Below are positions 1 through 7,851 of a stretch of 64,000 nt of DNA, in pieces. The stretch covers positions 62,001 through 126,000 of the forward strand of contig JAOUBJ010000010.1 in NCBI GenBank assembly GCA_029860345.1, given 5' to 3'. Made by a program: the position numbers and the translations under genes. Under the pieces are notes generated by a model that made no database searches, was not told the origin of the DNA, and worked only from the letters and a program-made list of their open reading frames with translations. Each line of letters starts with the position of its first letter. Position 1 is the first letter of the stretch. Source of the DNA: Candidatus Zixiibacteriota bacterium. GTDB lineage: Bacteria > Zixibacteria > MSB-5A5 > GN15 > FEB-12.

Positions 1-16
1 ATTTATGGGTGATTCA

Positions 17-2431
17 TCACTCTTCGCGGATCGCGTCGACCGGGTTGGTGCGGGCGGCCCTGATTACTTGCATACTGACGGTGCCAAGGGCCACGACCAT
101 AACGGTAAATCCGGCCAAAAGAAAAACTCCCAGCCCAATCTCGGTACGATAGGCGAAGTTTTCAAGCCAGCGGCTCAATGAGTAGTAGGCAACCGGCCAG
201 GCGACAATGTTGGCTATAGCGCCGAGTATAACAAACTCCCTGGTCAGCATGCCGGTGATACTGGACACCGAGGCGCCTAACACCTTGCGAATACCGATAG
301 CCTTGGTCATGCGGGTGATACTGAAGGCCGAAAGCCCGTAAATGCCGAGCACGATTATGACAATGGCCAAAAGTGAAAACAGACTGTAGACACGACCGAA
401 CCGTTCATCGGATTCGTACTGTTGATGATAGTAGTCATCAAGGAAGAAATACTCAAACGGATTGCCGGGGAACATCTTGTCATATTGACCGCGCACTGAT
501 GCAATCGTTGCCTGAACATCCTGAACATTGGTTTTGACGGCAATCATGCCCATCGTACCCCGACCGTAAGGCATCAGACGAAAAATGTGCGGTTCGACAT
601 CCACTTTGAGGGATTGCTGGTGATAGTCTTTTAGTACGCCGACGATCGTGTATATCTCGCCCCAATATTCGACCTGCTGTCCGACCGCGCTGTCTGCGCC
701 CTCAAAGCCCATCCACTGCACCGCCGTCTCGTTTAAGATCAAGGCCTCTTTGTCGGTGGGGAATTCCACGGAGAAATTTCGTCCGGCGGCGAACTCAAGT
801 TCGAAGGCATCGGCGAAGTCATAGTCGATACCCACGATCTGGTAGTTCTTGCTTTGGCTGATATCTTCGCCTGCTTTGTGGATACCACCGGCGTCCCAGT
901 ATATCTGGCGACCCGGCACCTCGGTCACATGGCATACCCTGTTGATCTCGGGAAACGACATGAGAGTTTCTTTGAGTGTTTCAATATCGGTTCCATAGGA
1001 TTCCTTGTTCCTCACGCGCGGCGCCTTGATGACCATGGTTTGATCCATGTTAAAACCGAGAGTCTGACTGCGCATGAAACTGACCTGCCCGAATACAGTT
1101 ATCGTGGCCATCACCAAAACCAGCCCTACCGCGAATTGAAAAACCACCAGGGCTTTGCGCAGGCGGATGCCCACCGACGAATTTCCCCATTTTCCTTTGA
1201 GAACCGAGGCCGGTTTGAACGAGGCCATGGCCAAAACCGGGTAGAGTCCGGAAAGGAATACGCCCACGAATACCATCACACCCAGCGCGCCAACGAACCA
1301 GGCGCGGCTAAAGAGCCCGATATTGTCGGGCATCCCAGTTAGCGAGTTGAAGACCGGCTGAAATAACGCTACCAGAATCACGGCGCATGATGCAGCGATC
1401 AGGTTGGTGACACCGAATTCGAAGAAGTGCTGCACGACGATCTGCCGACGGGTGGCGCCGACCACTTTGCGCATCCCGACTTCCCGCGCCCGACTGACCG
1501 AACAGGCGGTGGCCAGGTTGACGAAATTCACCCAGGCCATGATCATAATGAAGAGTGCAATCAAGGCCAGAATGTCGACCGACTCACGATCACCGTTCGG
1601 CTCGTACTCCTGCATGAAGTGCGAGTTGAGATGGATGTCGGTCAGCGGCTGCATTCTAAGGTCGATGGTCATGTTGTATTCAGCCAGCCAGGGGCACTCT
1701 GCATTGATCATCGGTTGCAGACTTTTCTCAAAGGCAATGGGATCAGTGCCGGGTTCCATAATCAGATATGTGTACACGCCGGTATGTCCCCACGCCTCAG
1801 TATACTCCGGACCCATCTTGGCCGCCATATTCTCCCACGGCAGAAGGAAGTCGAACTTGATGTGCGAGTTCTTTGGGCAATCCTTAAAAATGCCCGTTAT
1901 CTGGTAGTCGGTCTTCTTGTCAATACTCAGCGTTTGGCCGATAGGGTCTTCATCGCCAAAATACTTCTGCGCCGTCGACTGTGAGATAAAGGCATGGTTT
2001 GGTTCGCTGATGCCGGTGGATGGGTCTCCCTCGACAAATTCGAACTTGAGTATCTCCAAAAACTCAGGTTCAACGAAAAACATTCGATTTTCCAGAAACT
2101 TTTCGTCACCGCGCGAGACCGAAGCCTCGTACTTGAAAGCCCGCGCGATGTTTTCCACCTGCGGATACTGCCCACGAATGCGCGCCCCCGCAGGAGGACA
2201 ACAGGAAGCAAAGCGGACCGATTCGCCTGAGTCATCGGTGCGCTCATAGCGCAGACGGTAGATGCGGTCGCTGCCTGCGTGAAACTTGTCGAAGCTCCGC
2301 TCGAACGTCACGTAATGAAGTATCAACAGGCTGGCGGTCATGCCGACGGCCAATCCAAGGATGGTGATCGAAGAAAGGACTTTGGTCCTTCTCAGGTTCC
2401 TTAGCGCGACAAGTAGGTAGCTTCTGAACAT
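17..2431 (-). CDS. MacB/FtsX-type ABC transporter permease, 804 aa
   Basis: Inner-membrane permease subunit of the MacB/FtsX class, which couples cytoplasmic ATP hydrolysis to movement of periplasmic domains. Visible order: an N-terminal membrane helix (about residues 20-40), a periplasmic MacB-like core (about 45-270), a first FtsX domain with the coupling motif SRAREVGMRKVVGA near residue 313, a second periplasmic domain, and a second FtsX domain with AIGIRKVLGAS near residue 713 and the typical ending RTNPVDAIREE. About 800 residues with two FtsX halves is the usual size for the FCB-type single-chain permease. The ATG is preceded by AGGA at 8-nt spacing. No ATPase gene is adjacent inside the window, so the partner and substrate are unknown. 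The stop codon lies inside a dispersed repeat module that begins the window. Confidence 0.9.
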   Translation of the reverse strand: MFRSYLLVALRNLRRTKVLSSITILGLAVGMTASLLILHYVTFERSFDKFHAGSDRIYRLRYERTDDSGESVRFASCCPPAGARIRGQYPQVENIARAFKYEASVSRGDEKFLENRMFFVEPEFLEILKFEFVEGDPSTGISEPNHAFISQSTAQKYFGDEDPIGQTLSIDKKTDYQITGIFKDCPKNSHIKFDFLLPWENMAAKMGPEYTEAWGHTGVYTYLIMEPGTDPIAFEKSLQPMINAECPWLAEYNMTIDLRMQPLTDIHLNSHFMQEYEPNGDRESVDILALIALFIMIMAWVNFVNLATACSVSRAREVGMRKVVGATRRQIVVQHFFEFGVTNLIAASCAVILVALFQPVFNSLTGMPDNIGLFSRAWFVGALGVMVFVGVFLSGLYPVLAMASFKPASVLKGKWGNSSVGIRLRKALVVFQFAVGLVLVMATITVFGQVSFMRSQTLGFNMDQTMVIKAPRVRNKESYGTDIETLKETLMSFPEINRVCHVTEVPGRQIYWDAGGIHKAGEDISQSKNYQIVGIDYDFADAFELEFAAGRNFSVEFPTDKEALILNETAVQWMGFEGADSAVGQQVEYWGEIYTIVGVLKDYHQQSLKVDVEPHIFRLMPYGRGTMGMIAVKTNVQDVQATIASVRGQYDKMFPGNPFEYFFLDDYYHQQYESDERFGRVYSLFSLLAIVIIVLGIYGLSAFSITRMTKAIGIRKVLGASVSSITGMLTREFVILGAIANIVAWPVAYYSLSRWLENFAYRTEIGLGVFLLAGFTVMVVALGTVSMQVIRAARTNPVDAIREE

Positions 2432-2616
2432 TCAAGCATCCTGTATAACTGTAGGTTTGTCCACAACTGATGCGGGTTGGTCTATCATTATTAAAACACA
2501 GTCCGGTGTTCTCTGAGTTCGCCTCATATCTATCTGAGTACGAGTCTTGACAAGCACACGTTCGATGAAAAATGTGCTTTGTGCAACAATTCCGTGGATT
2601 TGCGTATACTGCAATA

Positions 2617-3567
2617 ATGCGAATTCCGAAGTTACTCACAAGCCCCTTCCTGTGGGTCTACGCCTCTCTCTATCTGTTGTGTCTGGCCCTTATCACGATT
2701 GTTGAAAGCTTCCCGATTGGCGAGGCGCTCGGCATGGCGGTGATACTGGGAATACTGTTTCCGTCAATCGCCCATTATGCATCACTATCAGCCCAACCGG
2801 TTGTACCGTTCAAGCCGGCCAACCAAGGCGAACAAGGAGCGCTACTGATATGCCTCGTCCTGGTGACACTCTTTCTGGCTGTCGGCACAGACAGGATCAG
2901 TGCGTTTTCGGGCGTCTCTGAGGATTCCCCTCGGCTGTTATTCTCAGCCGTACTGATTCAGAAACTGGCGCTCTTTGTTTTGATTCCGTTTGTCATATTC
3001 AAAAAGATACTTGGATTCTCACTGAGCGATTTCGGATTTCAAGTGAGTTTTGGTGTATGGAGACGGAAAAAGCAGTTTAGGATACTCCTGGTGATATTAC
3101 CGATCATGCTGCTCTTTCAGTACTTCGTGGGGCAGGGCGCCGCGCCTATTCGCTCCGGTGAGTTTTCAGTTGCACAACTGTGGGGTGGTCTGCCCTTAAC
3201 CTACTTCTGGCTCTGCATCGAGGTTGGTCTTGTCGAGGAGTTTTTCTTCCGCGCCCTTTTGCAGTCGCGTCTGGCCGCTCGCTTTCAGTCCGAGACAGCA
3301 GGAATACTGATAGCGGCGTTGCTGTTCGGCCTGGCTCATGCCCCCGGACTGTTCCTGCGAGGCGGTGGGGAGCTTTCGCCGGTGGGTGCAACCCCGTCGC
3401 TGTTGTTGGCCATCGGATACTCGGTAGTGGTACTGTCGGCGGCCGGGTTGTTCCTGGGAGTGGTGTGGTCCCGGACCAGAAATCTATTGCTGGTGATTCT
3501 GATTCATGCCGCTGTGGACCTCCTGCCGAACTTTGCCGAGTTTATGGAAATCTGGAAGGCCGGGTGA
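2617..3567 (+). CDS. CPBP-family intramembrane glutamic protease
   Basis: Polytopic membrane protein of the CPBP (CAAX protease and bacteriocin-processing, Abi/Rce1-like) family, whose members cleave peptide bonds within the membrane. The catalytic signature is intact: the EExxxR motif at E207-E208 (EEFFFR), the second motif with H241 (GLAHAP), and a final motif with H297 (HAAVDLLPN). At least seven hydrophobic segments are visible. I chose the ATG at 2617 over an in-frame ATG at 2572 because the extra 15 residues are unlike a membrane-protein N-terminus. A TATACT hexamer lies at 2605-2610, so the transcript may be nearly leaderless; this is an inference. The substrate is unknown. It is convergent with the next gene. 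Confidence 0.85.
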   Translation: MRIPKLLTSPFLWVYASLYLLCLALITIVESFPIGEALGMAVILGILFPSIAHYASLSAQPVVPFKPANQGEQGALLICLVLVTLFLAVGTDRISAFSGVSEDSPRLLFSAVLIQKLALFVLIPFVIFKKILGFSLSDFGFQVSFGVWRRKKQFRILLVILPIMLLFQYFVGQGAAPIRSGEFSVAQLWGGLPLTYFWLCIEVGLVEEFFFRALLQSRLAARFQSETAGILIAALLFGLAHAPGLFLRGGGELSPVGATPSLLLAIGYSVVVLSAAGLFLGVVWSRTRNLLLVILIHAAVDLLPNFAEFMEIWKAG

Positions 3568-3626
3568 TGGTCGGACTACTGCTAATGAGGCGCGGACACG
3601 CTTACCGAATTGGCAGCGTCGGTCTT

Positions 3627-4166
3627 TTAGTTTGATGGTTCCTTCTCGGACGACAACAAACTTCGCAACAGGGCAATGACTCTGTTTAGTTTAACTGGCT
3701 GCACTTCCGTTGCCGCCAGATGATGTCTGAGTACACCCTGAGTATCAAAAACGAGTATATTACATTTCCCTTTTTCAAACTCATAGGCCTTAGCCAGGAC
3801 CCCCTTCCAATCCAGCAGCATCCAAGTGTCCTCTTCTTTCCGGACTTTCCGCCGTGCCCAGCCTTTCAAGAAGAACGGAACACCGCGCGTATCGGCGTAT
3901 CCAACCTGCATAATTCTCCCCGAATCGACCTCCGGTTTCAATGAATCATACAGAGCCTCGGCCCAGGGAGCTTTGTATTTTCGGCCACCCCTGTCATGAC
4001 CCACGATTAGTACGACCTTGTCCTGGAGTTCCTCATGAGTGTGCTTGTTCTTGAACTGATCCTTGATCTCAAATTCGATCAGCGTGGAATCAGCCGCAAT
4101 TGCCGCAATGGGAGCTAACAAGACAAGAATGACACCAAGCAGGGTTGGCAGGATTGTATTCTTCAT
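3627..4166 (-). CDS. secreted thioredoxin-fold protein without CxxC
   Basis: A 179-residue protein with an N-terminal signal peptide (hydrophobic stretch ending AAIAA around residue 24). The remainder resembles periplasmic thioredoxin-like or YtfJ-like proteins: a strand-turn pattern around FEIKDQFKNK, a segment VVLIVGHDRGG where redoxins have their active site, and a C-terminal strand NILVFDTQGVLRHH. There is no CxxC and only one cysteine (in KGKCNILV), so a redox-catalytic role is unlikely and a binding or scaffolding role is more probable. AAGG lies 5 nt ahead of the ATG. It is divergent from the metallophosphatase gene across a 186-bp spacer. The family assignment rests on overall pattern only. 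Confidence 0.6.
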   Translation of the reverse strand: MKNTILPTLLGVILVLLAPIAAIAADSTLIEFEIKDQFKNKHTHEELQDKVVLIVGHDRGGRKYKAPWAEALYDSLKPEVDSGRIMQVGYADTRGVPFFLKGWARRKVRKEEDTWMLLDWKGVLAKAYEFEKGKCNILVFDTQGVLRHHLAATEVQPVKLNRVIALLRSLLSSEKEPSN

Positions 4167-4352
4167 CAGCGCCTTTTACGTACTGGTTGATCGATTTGCG
4201 GCAGTTTTTCGATTTTGCAATCTAGTATAGTTAACTCACGGGGTCAACGAATATGATCTCGCCGGTCTTCGCCTGTTGCGTGCAATGGCCTTGCCAAGGA
4301 GCTTGGCTGCAGGTACATTGAACGCAACGAAAACTCTCAGCATGAAAGCACC

Positions 4353-5513
4353 GTGAATATGATACAGAAACAGATACGCCTATTTCGACTATGCGCCTTA
4401 CTTGGTTTGTTTGTCATGGTTGTCGGTGCATCCTCGGCACTGGCCGACTCAAGCGCTCAGACTCCTGCCGACTCTTCGGAGCCAGCCATTACACTTGACG
4501 ATGGTCCGCATGTTTTCTGGCGGGATGGCGGCCACGCGGTAGTCTACTACTACTGTGACAAAGAGATGGTCAGCCGGGACATCCTTGTGGAAGACACCCT
4601 TCGCTTTCAGGGTTTCTGCAAAGATTCGTTGGGACAGTACGTAGTTCCGCCCAGCACTGACGAACCTCCTCCGGCCGAATTTGAGGGCGTCACCCGTTGG
4701 ATGGCCATCAGCGATATTCACGGTGAGTACCAACCATTTGTCGAGATACTTATTAACTCAGGTGTAATCGACAGCGACCTTCACTGGACGTGGGGCGATG
4801 GGCATCTGGTGATCAACGGAGATGTCACCGATCGGGGCGCCTGGGTCACCGAATGTCTCTGGCTGATATACCATCTCGAGCAGGAAGCCAAAGCGGCCGG
4901 CGGTGTCGTGCATTATGTCCTGGGTAATCATGAACTGATGGTCATTCGGGGGGACCTTCGCTATGTCCACCAGAGATACCTGGACGGCGTCGCCCGACGC
5001 AATCGCACGCCCTACGATGACCTGTTCGGCCCGGATATGGAATTGGGCCGCTGGATGCGCAATAAACCGACACTGCTCAGGATAAATCGGACTCTGTTCG
5101 TGCACGGTGGGATCGCCCCTTCATTTGTGGAAGGTGGTTACGATATCGCAGGGTTCAACGACCTGGTACGAAGCGGTCTCGGATACACATCTCCCCGCGC
5201 CTATTTTTCCGACACGACCAAACTCCTGTTCGGCGGCCTGGGACCTCTGTGGTATCGCGGGTATATGATGGAGATGGAGGGACGCTACCCCCAGTTGACT
5301 GTTGCGCAGGTCGATTCACAGTTGGCCTTCTATGGTGTCGACAACATAGTGGTGGGGCATTCACAGGTAGACAGCATCATGACGTTTCAAAGCGGTCGCG
5401 TGATCGGTATTGATGTGCGAGTCGATGAATTGGGCGGCCAGCAGGCGCTCTTATGGCAGGATAGGCAGTTTTACCGTGTCGAGGCCTCTGGTGAAATTCG
5501 GGCGCTTGAATAG
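4353..5513 (+). CDS. secreted calcineurin-like metallophosphatase
   Basis: Exported metallophosphoesterase of 386 residues, most like the Shewanella-type (SLP) protein-phosphatase branch. A signal peptide spans about residues 1-31 (ending SSALA). The dinuclear-metal motifs are complete: D121-I-H123 (SDIHGEY), G-D157-VT-D160-R (GDVTDRG), GN192-H193-E194 (LGNHEL), then later histidines in LFVHGG and VVGHSQ. Family knowledge predicts phosphate-ester hydrolysis in the periplasm; the physiological substrate is unknown. The start is ambiguous: GTG at 4353 or ATG at 4359, neither with a clear ribosome-binding site. The gene lies 82 bp ahead of the DUF362 gene on the same strand, so they may be cotranscribed. 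Confidence 0.85.
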   Translation: MNMIQKQIRLFRLCALLGLFVMVVGASSALADSSAQTPADSSEPAITLDDGPHVFWRDGGHAVVYYYCDKEMVSRDILVEDTLRFQGFCKDSLGQYVVPPSTDEPPPAEFEGVTRWMAISDIHGEYQPFVEILINSGVIDSDLHWTWGDGHLVINGDVTDRGAWVTECLWLIYHLEQEAKAAGGVVHYVLGNHELMVIRGDLRYVHQRYLDGVARRNRTPYDDLFGPDMELGRWMRNKPTLLRINRTLFVHGGIAPSFVEGGYDIAGFNDLVRSGLGYTSPRAYFSDTTKLLFGGLGPLWYRGYMMEMEGRYPQLTVAQVDSQLAFYGVDNIVVGHSQVDSIMTFQSGRVIGIDVRVDELGGQQALLWQDRQFYRVEASGEIRALE

Positions 5514-5595
5514 AAGGGTATAGTCCGGCCAATTGACACCGACAAGTCTAACAGGTATATTTGGCCGCCGAAATAAGAAAGGACTTAAATAGCCC

Positions 5596-6690
5596 ATGTA
5601 TCGTAGCAAAGTCGCCGTGCTCAGAACCGATGCCACCCGGGTGGTCCAGGACTATCGCAGACTTCTTGAGATGGTCGATTATAGGTCGATTATCGATCAA
5701 ACCCAGGAGACATTGATCAAGCTCAATCTGTCCTGGACAAAGTACTTCCCCTCCTGCTCCTCGCAACCCTGGCAGGTTGAAGGCTTGGTGAAGACGATGA
5801 CCGAAGACGGCTACTCTGTCGACAAGCTGCTGCCTTTGGAGAACAAAACGGTTGTCACCAATCCGATTCAGGGAGCCAAAAACAACCTGTGGATGCCGGT
5901 GCTGGATAAGTATGGTCTTTCGTTCACGCCCCTGCCTGAAGTTGAGTGGGTGGTCTATCAGTTCAAAGAGAAACTGCTCAAACTGAACGATATCTTCCCC
6001 GAAGGTATTCAGATTCCCAAGATGTATGTCGGCAAGCAGATCATCCACCTACCGACGGTCAAAACGCACGGCCACTCGACCACGACCGGCGCGATTAAAA
6101 ACTCGTTCGGCGGATTGCTCAAAGAAGTGCGGCACTACGCCCACAAATACATGCACGAAGTGCTGGTCGACCTGATGCTGATGCAAAAGGAGCTACATCC
6201 GAGGATACTGGCCGTGATGGACGGTACTGTCTGTGGTGACGGCGCGGGACCACGCACGATGACACCGCACGGAAAGAATCTGATTCTGGCCTCGGCCGAT
6301 CAGGTGGCGATCGATGCCGTTGCGGCAAAACTGATGGGTTTCGATCCGATGAGCATCCCCTACCTTCGTATGTGTCACGAACGCGGCTTGGGTGTTGCCG
6401 AAACCGGCGAAATCGAGATACTTGGCGAGGACATCGCCGAGATCAATTTTGGATTTGAGACCAAGCGTTCGATGGTCATCTGGGGCGACCAGTTGTTGCG
6501 CAAAGGTCCCCTACGTTTTCTGGAGAAGATTGCACTGCACTCACCGCTAGTTGCATGGGCGCCGATAGCATCGAACATCTATCACGACTGGCTCTGGTAT
6601 CCGACCGTGGGCAAGTCGATCATCCGCAAGTTTTCCAAAACCGAATGGGGTAAGCTTTTCCAGCAGTATAAGCACACGGTCAAGCCGTGA
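5596..6690 (+). CDS. DUF362 domain protein
   Basis: A 364-residue protein of the DUF362 family, recognised by the N-terminal pattern KVAVLRTDA, the central IKLNLSW segment, and LPTVKTHGHSTTTGAIKNSFGGLL followed by a later GPRTMTPHGKNLILASADQVAIDAVAA-type block. DUF362 proteins often occur fused or next to ferredoxin domains; this copy has no ferredoxin domain and no cysteine cluster. There is no signal peptide, so it is cytoplasmic. The ribosome-binding site AGAAAGGA precedes the ATG by about 12 nt. The biochemical function of the family is not established. The 3' flank runs straight into an intergenic repeat mosaic. Confidence 0.8.
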   Translation: MYRSKVAVLRTDATRVVQDYRRLLEMVDYRSIIDQTQETLIKLNLSWTKYFPSCSSQPWQVEGLVKTMTEDGYSVDKLLPLENKTVVTNPIQGAKNNLWMPVLDKYGLSFTPLPEVEWVVYQFKEKLLKLNDIFPEGIQIPKMYVGKQIIHLPTVKTHGHSTTTGAIKNSFGGLLKEVRHYAHKYMHEVLVDLMLMQKELHPRILAVMDGTVCGDGAGPRTMTPHGKNLILASADQVAIDAVAAKLMGFDPMSIPYLRMCHERGLGVAETGEIEILGEDIAEINFGFETKRSMVIWGDQLLRKGPLRFLEKIALHSPLVAWAPIASNIYHDWLWYPTVGKSIIRKFSKTEWGKLFQQYKHTVKP

Positions 6691-6726
6691 TCTTGTGGCT
6701 GCGCCACGTGCCACTTAAGAGAAGAT

Positions 6727-6955
6727 GGATTCCCGCCTTCGCGGGAATGACATGGGGGTGCGGGGATGACATGGGGGTGCGGGGATGACATGGGGGTGCG
6801 GGGATGACATGGGGGTGCGGGGATGACTGGCAGGCCAGTTTTTTGCCCTTCGCGGTGATAGATCACCTTCTCGCGCTTCGCGCCAACCCTTGTCATGATG
6901 AGCGCAGTCGAAGTAGATTCGTAGGGTGGGTCCGTCTTCGGACCCGCCATTCATG
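6727..6955. repeat. intergenic repeat mosaic with 19-bp tandem array
   Basis: The 366-bp gap between the DUF362 gene and rsmE holds no gene. It contains, in order: a palindromic module (GATTCCCGCC..GCGGGAATGACA, 6728-6752); a 19-bp unit starting ATGACATGGGGGTGC at 6747, 6766, 6785 and 6804, with a partial fifth at 6823; a hairpin GGTGATAGATCACC at 6856-6869; the module TGAGCGCAGTCGAAG around 6899; and a short copy of the GTAGGGTGGGTCCGTCTTCGG module at 6921-6950. The same modules recur at about nine other sites in the window. The tandem unit looks like an expansion of the right edge of the palindrome. Confidence 0.9.
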
Positions 6956-7056
6956 TCAGAAGCACAGGGCTCCAGACCTACTGAAGGCTCGACGTGCACC
7001 GGTCGTACATTGGGCGAAGCTACTCTTGGTTTCGCCGCTTCAGGATGGCGGAACCG

Positions 7057-7836
7057 CTAAGAGGGTGCCGCCCTACAAGAGTTCATCCGCAACAATTCCA
7101 ACTGCGAAAGCACAGCCGTCACCGCGTGTTCAACTCGCAATGTCCATCGTCCAAGACTGAAAGGTCTGAAACCGATCCCCTCCATCAACTCAACTTCAAA
7201 TGGCACCCAACCACCCTCGGGACCGATACCAACAACCAAAGTTGTCGTTTCGACCTTTTCGCCTGAAACAACGTCGCTCAATGACGCTGAACTCTCCGAG
7301 TCGGGGAGCAGCATCCGGGGTTCGGCAGAGTCCGCTGCATTATAGAGAGTTTTCAAGGTATCTTCAAAGAACACTCGAAAGCGATCATGAATCGTCACCT
7401 GTGGCATCCTGGTCAGTTTCCCCTGACTCAGTCCTTCGAGCAAGTATGGTCGGTAGTTTTCAGGTTGCAACAGCGGCGACTGATAGTAGCTCTTCTCAAC
7501 CCGGTTGGCGCGGACAAGATAGAGCCGCCTGACGCCCATCATGGCCGAAGTGAGCAGGATCTTCTTCAATGTCTGCGGTCGCGGCAGAGCGCAGATAATA
7601 TCTACGGTCGGTGCGGGTAAGGGTGCATTTTCGAGGCTGTCGGCAAAGATAACCACACCCTGATCATCGCAACTTTCGATCTTCGCCGTGCCCTGGGGGC
7701 CATCCAGCAGACCGACCTCAACTGAGTCACCGGCAGTGAGTTTAAGGACCGACCGGATATGGTCGGCGCGAGCATCGGTAAGCCGGAAACGATCATCACC
7801 GATAGCATCGTTGGCTGTCAGAATCGCGAGGTTCAT
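7057..7836 (-). CDS. rsmE: 16S rRNA m3U1498 methyltransferase RsmE
   Basis: SPOUT-class methyltransferase that N3-methylates U1498 of 16S rRNA using S-adenosylmethionine. Diagnostic features: the PUA-like N-terminal domain containing DARADHIRSVLKL, the catalytic-domain segment PRPQTLKKILLTSAMMGV, and the C-terminal trefoil-knot SAM loop VVGIGPEGGW followed by SLGRWTLRVEHAVTAV (family pattern LG.RILR.ETA). The length of 259 residues is slightly above the family's roughly 245. The gene starts 15 bp after the stop of the M14 peptidase gene, so the two are probably cotranscribed. No strong ribosome-binding site is visible, which suggests translational coupling. A related SPOUT enzyme is the only realistic alternative. 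Confidence 0.93.
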   Translation of the reverse strand: MNLAILTANDAIGDDRFRLTDARADHIRSVLKLTAGDSVEVGLLDGPQGTAKIESCDDQGVVIFADSLENAPLPAPTVDIICALPRPQTLKKILLTSAMMGVRRLYLVRANRVEKSYYQSPLLQPENYRPYLLEGLSQGKLTRMPQVTIHDRFRVFFEDTLKTLYNAADSAEPRMLLPDSESSASLSDVVSGEKVETTTLVVGIGPEGGWVPFEVELMEGIGFRPFSLGRWTLRVEHAVTAVLSQLELLRMNSCRAAPS

Positions 7837-7851
7837 TCAGTTAAGATCAAG

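Noticed and set aside
6747-6827. CRISPR array
   Set aside because: Units are directly adjacent without unique spacers and there are no cas genes.
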